Notes: generated by a model not told the origin, from the letters alone. A DNA stretch of 64,000 nt from Odoribacter splanchnicus DSM 20712 (GCF_000190535.1 NC_015160.1:372001-436000); one strand, 5' to 3'; counted from the stretch's first letter, positions 9,566 to 18,919 are shown. Made by a program: numbers and translations.

Positions 9566-10660
9566 ATGATGAAGAATACGATGATGATTTGTCTAGCCTT
9601 ATTTGCAGCTTTCGGATGTACAGGTCAGAGTAAGGCAGGTAAGGGTAAAACGCAGGAATTGACGACTATGGAAAATCAGAAAGAAATTTATCTGGCAGGG
9701 GGATGCTTTTGGGGAACAGAGCATTTTATGAAACAGATCCGGGGAGTGGAAGCCACTCAGGTCGGTTATGCAAACAGTACCGTTGCCGATCCGGATTACC
9801 GGCAGGTATGTAGCGGACGGACCGGGGCTGCCGAGGCTGTGAAGGTGGTTTACGATCCGGCCGAAGTGGGATTACCTCTGTTGCTCGGCCTTTATTTTAA
9901 AACCATAGACCCCACTAGCCTGAATAAACAAGGCAACGATCGCGGGACTCAATACCGTACCGGGATTTATTATACGGACCTTGCTGACCGTGAGGTGATT
10001 GTCCGGGCCGTGGACGAACTGTCGAAACGATACGATCGTCCTTTGGCGATAGAAGTAAAACCTTTGGACAATTTTTATCCGGCCGAAGGTTATCACCAGG
10101 ATTATCTGGACAAGAATCCCGGTGGATATTGTCATATCGATCCGGCTCTGTTCGGGCTTGCCCGTCAGGCCAATCTCCGGCCGGCCGGTGAAGGGATGAA
10201 ACCCCCGCAGACGGTTTACCGCCGTCAGGACGATGCGACCCTGAAAAAAACATTATCCCCCGAACAATATGCCGTTACCCGGAAAAATGCTACGGAACCG
10301 CCCTTTCAAAATGCCTATTGGAACGAATACCGGGAAGGGATTTATGTAGATATCACAACGGGTGAACCGCTTTTTATATCGGCCGATAAGTTCGATTCGG
10401 GTTGCGGATGGCCGAGTTTTTCCAAACCTATCGACCAGGGGCTGATCGATGAAAAGACCGACACTTCCCATGGTATGCGCCGGACTGAAGTACGCAGCAA
10501 GACTGGTGATGCTCATCTCGGACATGTGTTTAACGACGGTCCGAAAGACCGGGGCGGATTACGCTATTGTATCAACAGCGCTTCTCTGCGTTTTATTCCC
10601 AAAGAGGACATGGAAGCCCAGGGGTATGGGGCATATTTACCCTTGTTGGACAAAAAATAA
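9566..10660 (+). CDS. msrAB: Peptide methionine sulfoxide reductase MsrA/MsrB fusion, exported lipoprotein
   Basis: The two-domain enzyme reduces both S and R methionine sulfoxide in proteins. I set the start at the ATG at 9566 (364 residues), because it gives a signal peptide with a lipobox-like FGC (Cys18); an upstream GTG at 9509 adds an unlikely leader. The MsrA domain has [11 protein letters not shown] with catalytic Cys47 and later [13 protein letters not shown]. The MsrB domain has [22 protein letters not shown] and the catalytic Cys in [11 protein letters not shown]. The zinc-binding CxxC pairs of some MsrB proteins are absent, so it is of the zinc-free type. The signal peptide suggests repair of oxidised envelope proteins. 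Confidence 0.93.
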   Translation: MMKNTMMICLALFAAFGCTGQSKAGKGKTQELTTMENQKEIYLAGGCFWGTEHFMKQIRGVEATQVGYANSTVADPDYRQVCSGRTGAAEAVKVVYDPAEVGLPLLLGLYFKTIDPTSLNKQGNDRGTQYRTGIYYTDLADREVIVRAVDELSKRYDRPLAIEVKPLDNFYPAEGYHQDYLDKNPGGYCHIDPALFGLARQANLRPAGEGMKPPQTVYRRQDDATLKKTLSPEQYAVTRKNATEPPFQNAYWNEYREGIYVDITTGEPLFISADKFDSGCGWPSFSKPIDQGLIDEKTDTSHGMRRTEVRSKTGDAHLGHVFNDGPKDRGGLRYCINSASLRFIPKEDMEAQGYGAYLPLLDKK

Positions 10661-10664
10661 GATC

Positions 10665-10863
10665 GTGTTTCCCTAAGTGTGTAAATTTACTTCTGTACAA
10701 CAGGCGTTTACAAGCCATGATTGCTAAGGACTGAAAATCGGAGAGTTTCAACCGGAGAATTATTTCCGGGATTTGTTCCTGTGTAAATTCCATAATAATT
10801 CATTTTTGAAATTCGTCATTACAAAAATAAAAATTACTGGGATTTACACACTTTGGGGTACAC
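10665..10863 (-). mobile_element. Internally deleted IS256-like remnant (MITE-like)
   Basis: The ends are inverted repeats: GTGTTTCCCTAAGTGTGTAA at the left and GTGTACCCCAAAGTGTGTAA as the reverse complement of the right, with about 4 mismatches. On the minus strand an ATG at 10793, 70 bp inside the right end, opens MEFTQEQIPEIILRLKL, which resembles the N-terminus of IS256-family transposases. After about 35 codons it runs into the left repeat, so nearly the whole transposase is missing. No target duplication seen. At about 199 bp it could be mobilised only by a full-length relative elsewhere. Confidence 0.65.
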
Positions 10864-10961
10864 TATCCGGGCGAGCCCAGATTTTACCTCAAAATACCTT
10901 TTCCCCTTCAATTTGCCACAAATAAAAAAGAGTCAGTTTTAGCTAACTCTTTGATTTTCAG

Positions 10962-11046
10962 CGGAGAGGGAGGGATTCGAACCCCCGGACCTGTGACAGT
11001 CAACGGTTTTCAAGACCGCCGCGATCGACCACTCTGCCACCTCTCC
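10962..11046 (-). tRNA. tRNA-Ser (anticodon UGA)
   Basis: Read on the minus strand. The acceptor stem GGAGAGG pairs with CCTCTCC, with discriminator G. The anticodon loop is CTTGAAA inside stem GCGGT/ACCGT, giving anticodon TGA. A long variable arm of the class II (Ser) type and a GGTTCGAAT T-loop are present. Length 85 nt. No CCA is encoded. Confidence 0.95.
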
Positions 11047-11178
11047 AATGCGGATGCGAAGATAGAATGAATTTTGAAAAAAAACAAAATAATAAGAGTT
11101 TTTTTGTAATTGGTCATTGGGGTGATCGTTGTGATTTAGTTGTTTTGTTTTAATAGATTGATATACAAAATTTTATCT

Positions 11179-11200
11179 GAACCGATAGATTTATCGGTTC
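11179..11200 (-). terminator. Hairpin at the end of nhaA
   Basis: GAACCGATA and TATCGGTTC form a perfect 9-bp stem with a GATT loop. It overlaps the nhaA stop codon and is followed on the minus strand by an AT-rich stretch. Confidence 0.6.
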
Positions 11201-12537
11201 CGGGGATTTTTATAGAAATGTTTTAGCAACAGGTAACCGGCGAGACCGGCGAATACGGAACCGCTGATGATACCTAATTTGGCTTGGTTGAGCAGGGTAG
11301 GACCGATGTCGGGGAGCCCGGCATAGGAGAGGTTGGCGATAAACAGGGAGACGGTGAAGCCGATTCCGCCCAACATGGATACACCGAGAAGGCTACGGGC
11401 ATCCATGTGTTCCGGCATGTTCAGTAATTTGCTTTTCACGGCCAGCCATGTAAATGAGAAGATGCCGAGCAGTTTGCCCAGGACGAGGGCGATGAATACG
11501 CTGAGTGTCACTCCTTCGATGTCGGCCAGGGTGAAATGTTCGAAAGAGATGCTGGCGTTGGCGAAGGCAAAGAGAGGCATCACCACGTAGTTGACCAGGG
11601 GATGCAGGTTATCGTCCATCGATTGCAAGGGACTGATCACTTTGTCGGAGACCGATTCGACATGACGGAGGATAGCGCGTTCCGAGTTGCTCAGCATGTA
11701 TTTATTATTGGCCATGTCGGCGGTTTCGGGAAGCTTTTGCAAGCTGGCCCGGATTTCTCCGACATATTTGTAGATGTTCAGCTTGGGACGTGCCGGGACG
11801 GTGAAGGCTCCGATGACACCGGCGATGGTCGGATGAATCCCCGAATTCAGGAATAAGTACCACACGACGATGCCGAAGAAGATATAAAACAGCTTGCTGT
11901 TGATTCCGGCTTTACCGCCTATCCACAGAATGAAAATAATCCCTAATGCCCAAAGCAAGTATTCCAGGATCAGATTACTGCTGTAAAAGGCTCCGATGAC
12001 AATGATGCCACCGATATCGTCTACTACGGCGAAAGTGGTCAGGAAGATTTTCAGGCTCAGGGGGATGCGTTTCCCTAGTAAGGATAATACTCCCAATGAG
12101 AAAGCGATATCCGTGGCCATCGGGATGGCGGCTCCCCGGCTGGCAGGGCTTTCGGGGCAAATCAGGGAAAAGATGAGGATGGGGACGAGCATTCCTCCGC
12201 AAGCTGCGACAACCGGAAGTAAAGCTTTGCGGGGTGAAGAGAGTTCGCCGACCAGGATCTCCCGTTTGATTTCCAGACCGACGGAGAAGAAGAAGATTGC
12301 CATCAGCGCATCGTTGATCAGGGACATGAAGGTCATATTCCTTCCGTGGACGTGAAAGAGGTTGATGTCTCCGAATTGCAAAATGACCTCTTTGGCAAAA
12401 AAGGCATCGTAGGTTTCGCGTAAGGGTGTATTAGCTATGATCATTGCGGCTGCGGCAACGAAAAGCAAGACGGCCCCACCGTTTATCTTTGCTTTGATAA
12501 AGTGACGTAGGGGCGATTTGAATATATTATAATCCAT
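11191..12537 (-). CDS. nhaA: Na+/H+ antiporter NhaA
   Basis: An inner-membrane antiporter of 448 residues that exports Na+ (or Li+) in exchange for protons, for pH and salt homeostasis. The family signature is clear: SPLRHFIKAKINGGAVLLF at the start, FFFSVGLEIKREILVGEL, ATDIAFSLGVLSLLG, and the paired ion-binding aspartates in FAVVDDIGGI (D173, D174). It is longer than enterobacterial NhaA mainly through a loop between residues about 255 and 315. It overlaps the 3' end of the upstream epimerase gene by 11 nt, so the two are probably co-transcribed and translationally coupled. Confidence 0.95.
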   Translation of the reverse strand: MDYNIFKSPLRHFIKAKINGGAVLLFVAAAAMIIANTPLRETYDAFFAKEVILQFGDINLFHVHGRNMTFMSLINDALMAIFFFSVGLEIKREILVGELSSPRKALLPVVAACGGMLVPILIFSLICPESPASRGAAIPMATDIAFSLGVLSLLGKRIPLSLKIFLTTFAVVDDIGGIIVIGAFYSSNLILEYLLWALGIIFILWIGGKAGINSKLFYIFFGIVVWYLFLNSGIHPTIAGVIGAFTVPARPKLNIYKYVGEIRASLQKLPETADMANNKYMLSNSERAILRHVESVSDKVISPLQSMDDNLHPLVNYVVMPLFAFANASISFEHFTLADIEGVTLSVFIALVLGKLLGIFSFTWLAVKSKLLNMPEHMDARSLLGVSMLGGIGFTVSLFIANLSYAGLPDIGPTLLNQAKLGIISGSVFAGLAGYLLLKHFYKNPRNR

Positions 12538-13552
12538 AAGTTTTCATTTTTTTGAACCAGAGGGCAAACTGTTCGATTCCTTTCCCGAGTGAGGTGGTGG
12601 CCCTGTAATTATAATCGGTATGGAGTTTGGTGGTGTCTGCCCAGGTCTGATACACATCTCCGGGTTGCATGCCGACGAATTCTTTCCGGGCGGTTTTACC
12701 CAGATGTTGTTCCAGGAGTCCGATAAAATCCATGAGCTGAACCGGAGAACCGTGACCGATGTTATAGATGACGGCCGGTACTCCCGGGACATCTTCCCGC
12801 ACTAAGCCCGGGTGGTCGAGTATTGTGACGATCCCGGCGATAATATCGTCGATATATGTGAAATCCCGGGATAAACGTCCCTCGTTGAATATCCGGATCG
12901 GTTTATCTTCCAGGATAGATCGGCCGAAAAGCATCGGTGCCATGTCCGGGCGTCCCCAGGGACCATAAACGGTGAAAAAGCGTAGTCCGACAGTCTGGAG
13001 GCCGTAGAGCCGGGAGTAGGTATAGGCCATCAGTTCGTTACTCTTTTTGGTGGCGGCGTAGATACTGACCGGATGATCGGCCCGCGCATCTTCGCGGAAC
13101 GGTACTTCGGTCGAATTGCCATATACCGATGACGAAGAAGCGAAAATCAGACGGGGAATATGATGGTGGCGGCAGCCTTCCAATATATGCAGAAAACCCG
13201 ACACATTGCTGTCGATGTAGGTCTCCGGATGTTCGAGGCTATAACGTACTCCGGCTTGTGCAGCCAGGTTGATTACCGTATCGAAGGTCCGGGAAGCGAA
13301 AAGTGCGTCGAGGGCAGGTTTGTCACAGAGGTCCATTTGCCTGAACGTATAATTGGGGTAAAGGGTAGAGCGGTATTCCTGTTCTTGACGGGAAAGATCG
13401 ATTCCGCATGCTTTTAAACGGGCTTTTTTCAGGGATACGTCGTAATAACTGTTTATCGAGTCGATGCCATAAGTGGCTATGCCTTGCCGGGCAAGAGCTT
13501 TTGCGAGGTGGTAACCGATAAATCCGGCACTTCCGGTAATTAAAACTTGCAT
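12527..13552 (-). CDS. NAD-dependent nucleotide-sugar epimerase, UDP-glucuronate 4-epimerase type
   Basis: A short-chain dehydrogenase of the extended type, 341 residues. The NAD-binding motif is GSAGFIGYHLA at residues 7-17. The active site has FASSSSVYG and YAATKK (YxxxK), then GLRFFTVYGPWGRPDMAP, a stretch typical of CapI/LpsL-type UDP-glucuronate C4 epimerases. The product would be UDP-galacturonate for surface polysaccharide. The exact sugar cannot be fixed by eye. It is first in a two-gene unit with nhaA, an odd pairing given their different roles. Confidence 0.88.
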   Translation of the reverse strand: MQVLITGSAGFIGYHLAKALARQGIATYGIDSINSYYDVSLKKARLKACGIDLSRQEQEYRSTLYPNYTFRQMDLCDKPALDALFASRTFDTVINLAAQAGVRYSLEHPETYIDSNVSGFLHILEGCRHHHIPRLIFASSSSVYGNSTEVPFREDARADHPVSIYAATKKSNELMAYTYSRLYGLQTVGLRFFTVYGPWGRPDMAPMLFGRSILEDKPIRIFNEGRLSRDFTYIDDIIAGIVTILDHPGLVREDVPGVPAVIYNIGHGSPVQLMDFIGLLEQHLGKTARKEFVGMQPGDVYQTWADTTKLHTDYNYRATTSLGKGIEQFALWFKKMKTYGL

Positions 13553-13620
13553 TAGGTTCGTTGCTTTAATTAAAAAGTAAATTGCTGATTACTTAACAAT
13601 CGATGTTTATATTTTTGATA

Positions 13621-13628
13621 CAAAGTTA
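13621..13628 (-). promoter_or_regulatory. Putative -7 box for the epimerase/nhaA unit
   Basis: TAACTTTG on the minus strand matches the Bacteroidetes -7 consensus TAnnTTTG and lies about 70 nt before the start codon. No good -33 box at the right spacing. Confidence 0.45.
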
Positions 13629-13663
13629 AAAAGTATTTATAACAAAAATAGGTATATCGGATG

Positions 13664-13701
13664 AAATAAAAAAATTAAGTCGCCATGAATTGACGACTTA
13701 A
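13664..13701 (-). terminator. Terminator downstream of mtaB
   Basis: Read on the minus strand, TTAAGTCG and CGACTTAA form a perfect 8-bp stem with an 11-nt loop, followed by a run of seven T. It lies about 150 nt beyond the mtaB stop. Confidence 0.65.
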
Positions 13702-13850
13702 ATTACTAACCCTAAACAGAAACAAACTATGAAATTGATTCTTACACAAAGGTAATACTAATTGTGAACGCTTCAAATTAAATATTGTTAATTAGACACA
13801 ATAAGTATGTGCCTTTTGTGTATGGGGTTAATCACTTTATTATGAGTTGT

Positions 13851-15137
13851 TTATTCGTCTTCACAAAAGAGCCCTTTTTCTAGCCGGATGGGAATAATCC
13901 GGTTGGCTAATCCGGCATCGTAGGGGAGTTTTACTTTGATATAATTGTCTGTGAATCCGCAGATATACTGTCCGATTTTGTTGTCTTCGAACAATACAGG
14001 ACGGGTTTCCCCTTCGAACCGGTGATAGAAAGCGGTTAATTTTTTTTGTGATACGGAAATCAGCCGGTTTACCCGCCGGTGTTTTTCTTCCTGAGGAACG
14101 GTCAGGGGGATATCCAGCGCTTTGGTTCCCTGGCGTTCGGAATAAGGGAATACGTGAAGCCGTGAAATGTCGAGCGTCTCGATGAACCGGAGGGCGTCTT
14201 CGAAACAGGCTTCGGTTTCACCCCGCATGCCGGCTATGACATCGACGCCGATAAAAGCATCCGGTAGCAGGTGGCGGATGGTGCGGATCTTACCGGCGAA
14301 TAATTCCCGGTCATAACGCCGGTGCATGAGCTTCAACACTTCGTCGCTACCCGATTGCAAGGGGATATGGAAATGGGGCATGAAGCGCTTGGAGGTTGCT
14401 ACAAATTCAATGATTTCGTCGGTCAGCAGGTTGGGCTCGATAGAAGAAATCCTGAACCTGGCAATCTCTTCCTGGCGGTCGAGTTGTTGCAATAGTTGTA
14501 AGAAATTCATATCCGTGCCCCGGCCGAAATCGCCGGTATTGACACCGGTGAGTATCACTTCCTGGATCCCTTTGCCGGCCACCTCGCGGAGAGCGTCGAG
14601 GATCCGCGGCAGACTGGCACTCCGGCTTCTTCCGCGGGCAAAAGGAATGGTGCAATAAGTGCAGAAATAGTCGCAACCGTCCTGGATTTTCAGGAAACAA
14701 CGGGTACGGTCGCCGAAAGAGTAGGCCAGGTCGAAATTGCTGATTTTGAAAATATCACACGAGTGAGGTTCTTGCTTTTCCTGTTCTTCGAGGTGTTGCA
14801 GGTAGTGGGCGACATTGAATTTTTCTCCGGCCCCCAATACCAGGCTCACTCCGTCGATAGCCATGATTTCTTTCGCTCTGAGCTGGGCATAACATCCGAC
14901 AACTACGATATAGGCGCCCGGGTTGTGGTGAATAATTTTACGGATCAACTGCCGGCCTTTTTTTTCGGCCATATCGGTCACGCTACAGGTATTGATCACA
15001 AAGATATCGGCGCCTTCTTTATCGGCTACGGTTTCAGTGCCTTCTTTTTCAAGGCTGTGCCTGATGGTAGACGTTTCTGAAAAGTTCAGTTTACAACCCA
15101 AGGTGATATAAGCGACTTTCTTCCCTGCAATATTCAT
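13851..15137 (-). CDS. mtaB: tRNA t6A37 methylthiotransferase MtaB
   Basis: A radical-SAM enzyme of 428 residues that adds a methylthio group to t6A at position 37 of ANN-decoding tRNAs. The N-terminal UPF0004 domain carries three cluster-binding cysteines (TLGCKLNFSE, NTCSVTDMAEKKGR, VVGCYAQL). The radical SAM motif is CDYFCTYCTIPFARGRSRS. A substrate-domain tail follows. The pattern NTCSVTDMAEKK and the overall length fit MtaB rather than MiaB or RimO. It is divergent from lpxB. Confidence 0.93.
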   Translation of the reverse strand: MNIAGKKVAYITLGCKLNFSETSTIRHSLEKEGTETVADKEGADIFVINTCSVTDMAEKKGRQLIRKIIHHNPGAYIVVVGCYAQLRAKEIMAIDGVSLVLGAGEKFNVAHYLQHLEEQEKQEPHSCDIFKISNFDLAYSFGDRTRCFLKIQDGCDYFCTYCTIPFARGRSRSASLPRILDALREVAGKGIQEVILTGVNTGDFGRGTDMNFLQLLQQLDRQEEIARFRISSIEPNLLTDEIIEFVATSKRFMPHFHIPLQSGSDEVLKLMHRRYDRELFAGKIRTIRHLLPDAFIGVDVIAGMRGETEACFEDALRFIETLDISRLHVFPYSERQGTKALDIPLTVPQEEKHRRVNRLISVSQKKLTAFYHRFEGETRPVLFEDNKIGQYICGFTDNYIKVKLPYDAGLANRIIPIRLEKGLFCEDE

Positions 15138-15175
15138 ATTTGTACCGACTGCTATTAAATTTCTATAATCGCTTG

Positions 15176-15183
15176 CAAAAGTA
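15176..15183 (-). promoter_or_regulatory. Putative -7 box for mtaB
   Basis: TACTTTTG on the minus strand fits TAnnTTTG, about 40 nt before the mtaB start. It forms a divergent pair with the lpxB box. Confidence 0.5.
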
Positions 15184-15204
15184 ATGATTTGGCTTGTAAT
15201 TTGC

Positions 15205-15212
15205 TATCTTTG
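15205..15212 (+). promoter_or_regulatory. Putative -7 box for lpxB
   Basis: TATCTTTG fits TAnnTTTG and lies 47 nt before the lpxB ATG. Confidence 0.5.
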
Positions 15213-15259
15213 TACAGTACTGTTGAGTTTTTATTTTTTACTTTTAACCTTTACCTTTT

Positions 15260-16396
15260 ATGCGTTATTATATTATAGCAGGGGAAGCATCGGGCGATTT
15301 GCATGCGTCGAATTTAATCCGGGGGTTACGGGCTGAAGATCCGGAAGCCGACATCCGGGGTTGGGGCGGGGACCTGATGCGTGAGGCAGGAGCGGAGATC
15401 GTCCGGCATTACAAAGATACGGCTATCATGGGATTTCTGACCGTATTGAAGAATCTCGGTAAGATCAAGGCCAATATCCGCTTGTGTTGTGAGGATATCC
15501 GGAGTTGGAAGCCGGACGTGGTGATCCTGGTGGATTATGCCGGTTTCAACCTGCGTATTGCCCGGTTTGCCAAAGGGATCGGTTTGAAAGTATTTTATTA
15601 CATTTCGCCGAAGTTGTGGGCCTGGAATACCGGGCGCGTGAAAAAGATCAAGCGGTATGTCGACCGGATGTATACGATTTTTCCTTTTGAAACGGATTTT
15701 TACGGGCGCTATCATTATACGGTGGAATACGGAGGTAATCCGCTGGTGGATGCGATCGATGCCCGGCCTTACCGGGAGGAGACTTTTGCCGGGTTTATAA
15801 AAGCGAACGATTTACCGGATAAACCGATCATCGCTTTACTGGCCGGCAGCCGGAGCCAGGAGCTGCGTTATGTGCTGCCGGCAATGCTTCGGATGGTGGA
15901 TCATTTCCCCGATTATCAGTTTGTGATCGCCGGGGCTCCTTCGATGTCGGATGCCGATTATGCTCCTTACCTGAAGGGACGGGAGGTCCGTATTTTGTAT
16001 GGGCAGACTTATCGTTTGTTGAGTCAGGCGAAAGCGGCTCTGGTTACCTCGGGTACGGCGACCCTGGAAACGGCTTTACTGCGTATTCCCCAAGTGGTTT
16101 GTTACAATGGCGAAGGAGGTAGGTTGAGTTATTATTTGTTCAAGACCTTCGTTAAAGTAGACTATATTTCGTTAGTCAACCTGATTTTCGGTGGGGAAGT
16201 CGTCAAAGAGCTGATGATGCACCGGCTGACCGAAAGAAATATCCTCAACGAGCTCTCCCGTATCCTGTACAGCGAACGTGACCGGGAGAAAATGCTCCGG
16301 AATTACGATGAGGTGATCCGCCGTTTAGGGCAACCCGGAGCTTCGGCCCGGTTTGCTAAAATGATGGTACGGGATGCTAAGAATTTAATCGGTTAA
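15260..16396 (+). CDS. lpxB: Lipid-A-disaccharide synthase LpxB
   Basis: A GT19 glycosyltransferase of 378 residues that joins UDP-diacylglucosamine and lipid X to make the lipid A disaccharide at the inner membrane. Family landmarks: YYIIAGEASGDLHASNLI at the N-terminus, VILVDYAGFNLRIA, YYISPKLWAWNTGRVKKIK, ALLAGSRSQELRYVLP and TSGTATLETALLRIPQVVCY. The length is normal. The organism therefore makes lipid A. The gene is monocistronic as far as can be seen, with the PCMD gene convergent downstream. Confidence 0.96.
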   Translation: MRYYIIAGEASGDLHASNLIRGLRAEDPEADIRGWGGDLMREAGAEIVRHYKDTAIMGFLTVLKNLGKIKANIRLCCEDIRSWKPDVVILVDYAGFNLRIARFAKGIGLKVFYYISPKLWAWNTGRVKKIKRYVDRMYTIFPFETDFYGRYHYTVEYGGNPLVDAIDARPYREETFAGFIKANDLPDKPIIALLAGSRSQELRYVLPAMLRMVDHFPDYQFVIAGAPSMSDADYAPYLKGREVRILYGQTYRLLSQAKAALVTSGTATLETALLRIPQVVCYNGEGGRLSYYLFKTFVKVDYISLVNLIFGGEVVKELMMHRLTERNILNELSRILYSERDREKMLRNYDEVIRRLGQPGASARFAKMMVRDAKNLIG

Positions 16397-16443
16397 AGCC
16401 GGGTTTTAATATAACTTTGTAGTTATTATGTGCTTTTGATATT

Positions 16444-17394
16444 TTAGTAAACCAGTTTTACATTATCGATCCAGAATTTGGCGTCCGGGGCACCGATGTA
16501 GGCTCCGCCATGGCCGGAGGAGAAACGGAGGATAATGTGGGTGGGAGTAGTGTCGGGAGAGGCCCAGCCGATCTCCTGGATGGGGACGATCTTCCCCTGG
16601 CTATTGGCGGCATATTGTGTCGATTCACCTTTTACCAGGTCCATATAAGGCTGGTAAAAATCCTTTCCGGTAATATCTCCGTAATGGATTTCTATCCGAT
16701 GGCCGTTTTGCCATTCTTTTACTTCCTGGTCATAACGTTCGTAGGCTGTGCCGACGCGTTTGGCAAACAGATTCCCTTTTTCGTCTTCCCAGCGGTATTG
16801 CAGCAATAGGCTGGCTTCGGCATTATTCTGTTCCGGGATATCGACGATACGGCTGAAACCTGTCGCTTTGATCTGTTTCCCGCCCGGCTCTACTTTATAA
16901 TCGAATTCCAGGGCTTTCGGTCGTTTCGTGAAAGGAATATTGTTATTGAGTTTGCTTTGCGGATTTTTAGTGTCCCGCACGGGTTCCATCACTTCACCGA
17001 CAAATATCGTTCCGGTGGCTAATACCGATATATTGATCAATCCAAGCACTTTGACGCGTTCCATACGGGTTTCGAGCCGGGCACAATAACCGGAATCCCT
17101 TTTCTCCGGGAATACGGTTACACTGGCTTTCACCACTCCGCTGACTTTAGCCATGACGGTCGACGTAGCCCACGGAGATATACTGTTTTTATAAGGGGTG
17201 TTGTTTTTCAGCGTATCGCCCGGTGTGATCTCATACAGATATTTTGTATTTCCTCCGATAACAAGGGATTCGTCGACTACCCGTACCATCCACTGATTCA
17301 TATCTCCGTAAGGAAATAATTCGGTGGTATCGTTTTGTGCACGCAACTGTCCGGCAAAGGATAGCATAATAAACAGGCTGTATATCGGTTTCAT
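16444..17394 (-). CDS. Exported PCMD-domain protein
   Basis: A protein of 316 residues with a signal peptide (IYSLFIMLSFAGQLRAQ). The frame is open further upstream but that part has no signal sequence, so the ATG at 17394 is chosen. The body looks like the Bacteroidetes PCMD domain (putative carbohydrate metabolism domain), a beta-sandwich: GYCARLETRMERVKVLG, IFVGEV, FTKRPKALEFDYK, and the C-terminal KFWIDNVKLVY. Function unknown; it may bind carbohydrate at the surface. It is divergent from tolC and no glycan-uptake genes adjoin it. Confidence 0.8.
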   Translation of the reverse strand: MKPIYSLFIMLSFAGQLRAQNDTTELFPYGDMNQWMVRVVDESLVIGGNTKYLYEITPGDTLKNNTPYKNSISPWATSTVMAKVSGVVKASVTVFPEKRDSGYCARLETRMERVKVLGLINISVLATGTIFVGEVMEPVRDTKNPQSKLNNNIPFTKRPKALEFDYKVEPGGKQIKATGFSRIVDIPEQNNAEASLLLQYRWEDEKGNLFAKRVGTAYERYDQEVKEWQNGHRIEIHYGDITGKDFYQPYMDLVKGESTQYAANSQGKIVPIQEIGWASPDTTPTHIILRFSSGHGGAYIGAPDAKFWIDNVKLVY

Positions 17395-17564
17395 AGTAAC
17401 AGATTTTAATTGAAATAGATGTATTGCCCCTTTGCTAACAAAAAAGATGCCAATATTAATGTGAAAATATGTAAATGCTAAAATAATTATCGGGTGAATC
17501 GGGGGATTCGTCGTGAAAAAGGGGGAATGTATATATTTAAATTGTAGGGGGGGAGAACAGAAAA

Positions 17565-17572
17565 TACATTTG
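17565..17572 (+). promoter_or_regulatory. Putative -7 box for the tolC/macAB operon
   Basis: TACATTTG fits TAnnTTTG, 30 nt before the tolC ATG. A TTG at 17542-17544 lies 20 nt upstream in the right place for a -33 box. Confidence 0.55.
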
Positions 17573-17602
17573 TAACGTGAAAATGAACTTAAAAGATACA
17601 TT

Positions 17603-18919
17603 ATGAATGCATATTGGAAAGGGATAGTCCTGGGACTGGTCGTGTTGTCCGCCCCGGTGATGGCTCAGGAAAAACCGGCTGTGTGGGATTTGAAATCCTG
17701 CATTAATTATGCCCGGGCACATAATATTCAGATTCGGCAAAGTCGGATCGCATGGGAAGAAAGTTTAGAAAATACGAAGCAGGCTAAAGCGGACCGGCTG
17801 CCTTCTCTTTCTTTTACAACGGCTCACAATTATGTGAACCGTCCCCGTCCCGAAGCCGGTGATAAAAATTCGTATTCCGGAAGTTATAACCTGAATTCTT
17901 CCGTATCTCTGTTCGAAGGAGGAAAAATCCGGAAGAACGTACAACAGATGGACCTGCAAAATGAGGTGCAGGGGTTGACGATCAAGGAATCTGAAAATAA
18001 CATCGAACTGGCGATTACCCAAGCATTTGTCCAGGTATTGTATGCTGACGAAGCGGTGAAAATTAACGAAGGGACGGTAGAAGTTTCCAAAGCCCAGCGG
18101 GATCGTGGCAAAGCTTTATTGGAGGCAGGAGCATTATCGAAAGCCGATCTCGCTCAGCTGGAAGCTCAGTATGCCACCGATAAATATCAGTTGGTTGTAG
18201 CCCGGACAACGCTCGCAAATGCTCAGCTGGAATTGAAACAATTGCTCGAATTAGGGGTGAACGACCAGATGGAACTGGCTATTCCGCAATTGACAGATGA
18301 AAGCGTGTTGGTCGTTTTACCGTCTAAAGAGAGTGTTTACCTGACTTCGCTGGGAATCATGCCGGAAGTGAAATACAACCAATTGAATATCCGGGTAGCG
18401 AATCTGGAGAAGGAGAAAGCGTGGGCGGGATATTTACCTGACGTTACCTTGTCTGCCGGTTTAGGAACCAGTCATGTTTCGGGTATCGGCACGGGGTTCG
18501 GGACACAGACGAAACACAATTGGAGTGAAAATATCGGTTTGACGCTGAATATACCGATTTTTAATAAACGTTCGACCAAGACGGCGGTCAATCTGGCTAA
18601 ACTGAATATCGAGAATGCCCAACTCAATTATGAGAACGTACAGAAAGAATTACTGAAATCGGTAGAGACGGTTTATCAGGATGCGGTATCGGCGCAGAAC
18701 CGTTTCCGTTCGGCCCGGGAGAATCTGACCGCTACAGAATTGTCTTTCGAGCTTACTCAGGAACAGTTTTTCCTGAAAGCAAAAAATACGGTAGAATTGA
18801 TGACGGAGAAAAACAACTTGCTGGCTGCCCGGCTCGAGTTGATACAAGCCAAATATATGGCGATCCTGAATCAGCAATTGTTGAATTTCTATCAGGGTAT
18901 AGAGATCAGTATCCAATGA
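17603..18919 (+). CDS. TolC-family outer-membrane efflux protein
   Basis: A protein of 438 residues with a signal peptide ending PVMAQ. It shows the two tandem OEP repeats of the TolC family, rich in coiled-coil helices. The first starts at WDLKSCINYARAHNIQIRQSR; the second includes EVKYNQLNIRVANLEKEKAW and ends in long heptad helices. The protein forms the trimeric outer-membrane exit duct for the MacA/MacB-like pump encoded by the next three genes (51-nt gap). Confidence 0.92.
   Translation: MNAYWKGIVLGLVVLSAPVMAQEKPAVWDLKSCINYARAHNIQIRQSRIAWEESLENTKQAKADRLPSLSFTTAHNYVNRPRPEAGDKNSYSGSYNLNSSVSLFEGGKIRKNVQQMDLQNEVQGLTIKESENNIELAITQAFVQVLYADEAVKINEGTVEVSKAQRDRGKALLEAGALSKADLAQLEAQYATDKYQLVVARTTLANAQLELKQLLELGVNDQMELAIPQLTDESVLVVLPSKESVYLTSLGIMPEVKYNQLNIRVANLEKEKAWAGYLPDVTLSAGLGTSHVSGIGTGFGTQTKHNWSENIGLTLNIPIFNKRSTKTAVNLAKLNIENAQLNYENVQKELLKSVETVYQDAVSAQNRFRSARENLTATELSFELTQEQFFLKAKNTVELMTEKNNLLAARLELIQAKYMAILNQQLLNFYQGIEISIQ

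Larger units (their letters stand above)
13610..13755 (+). other. Possible small leader or sRNA with an 8-codon ORF
   Basis: A plus-strand TATTTTTG box at 13610-13617 is followed by a stem-loop (13675-13701) and then an ATG at 13729 opening an 8-codon frame, MKLILTQR, stop at 13755. The spacer before the ATG is A/C-rich. This may be a short transcript in the gap between the epimerase and mtaB. The stem-loop can equally be the mtaB terminator on the other strand, so the call is tentative. Confidence 0.25.
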
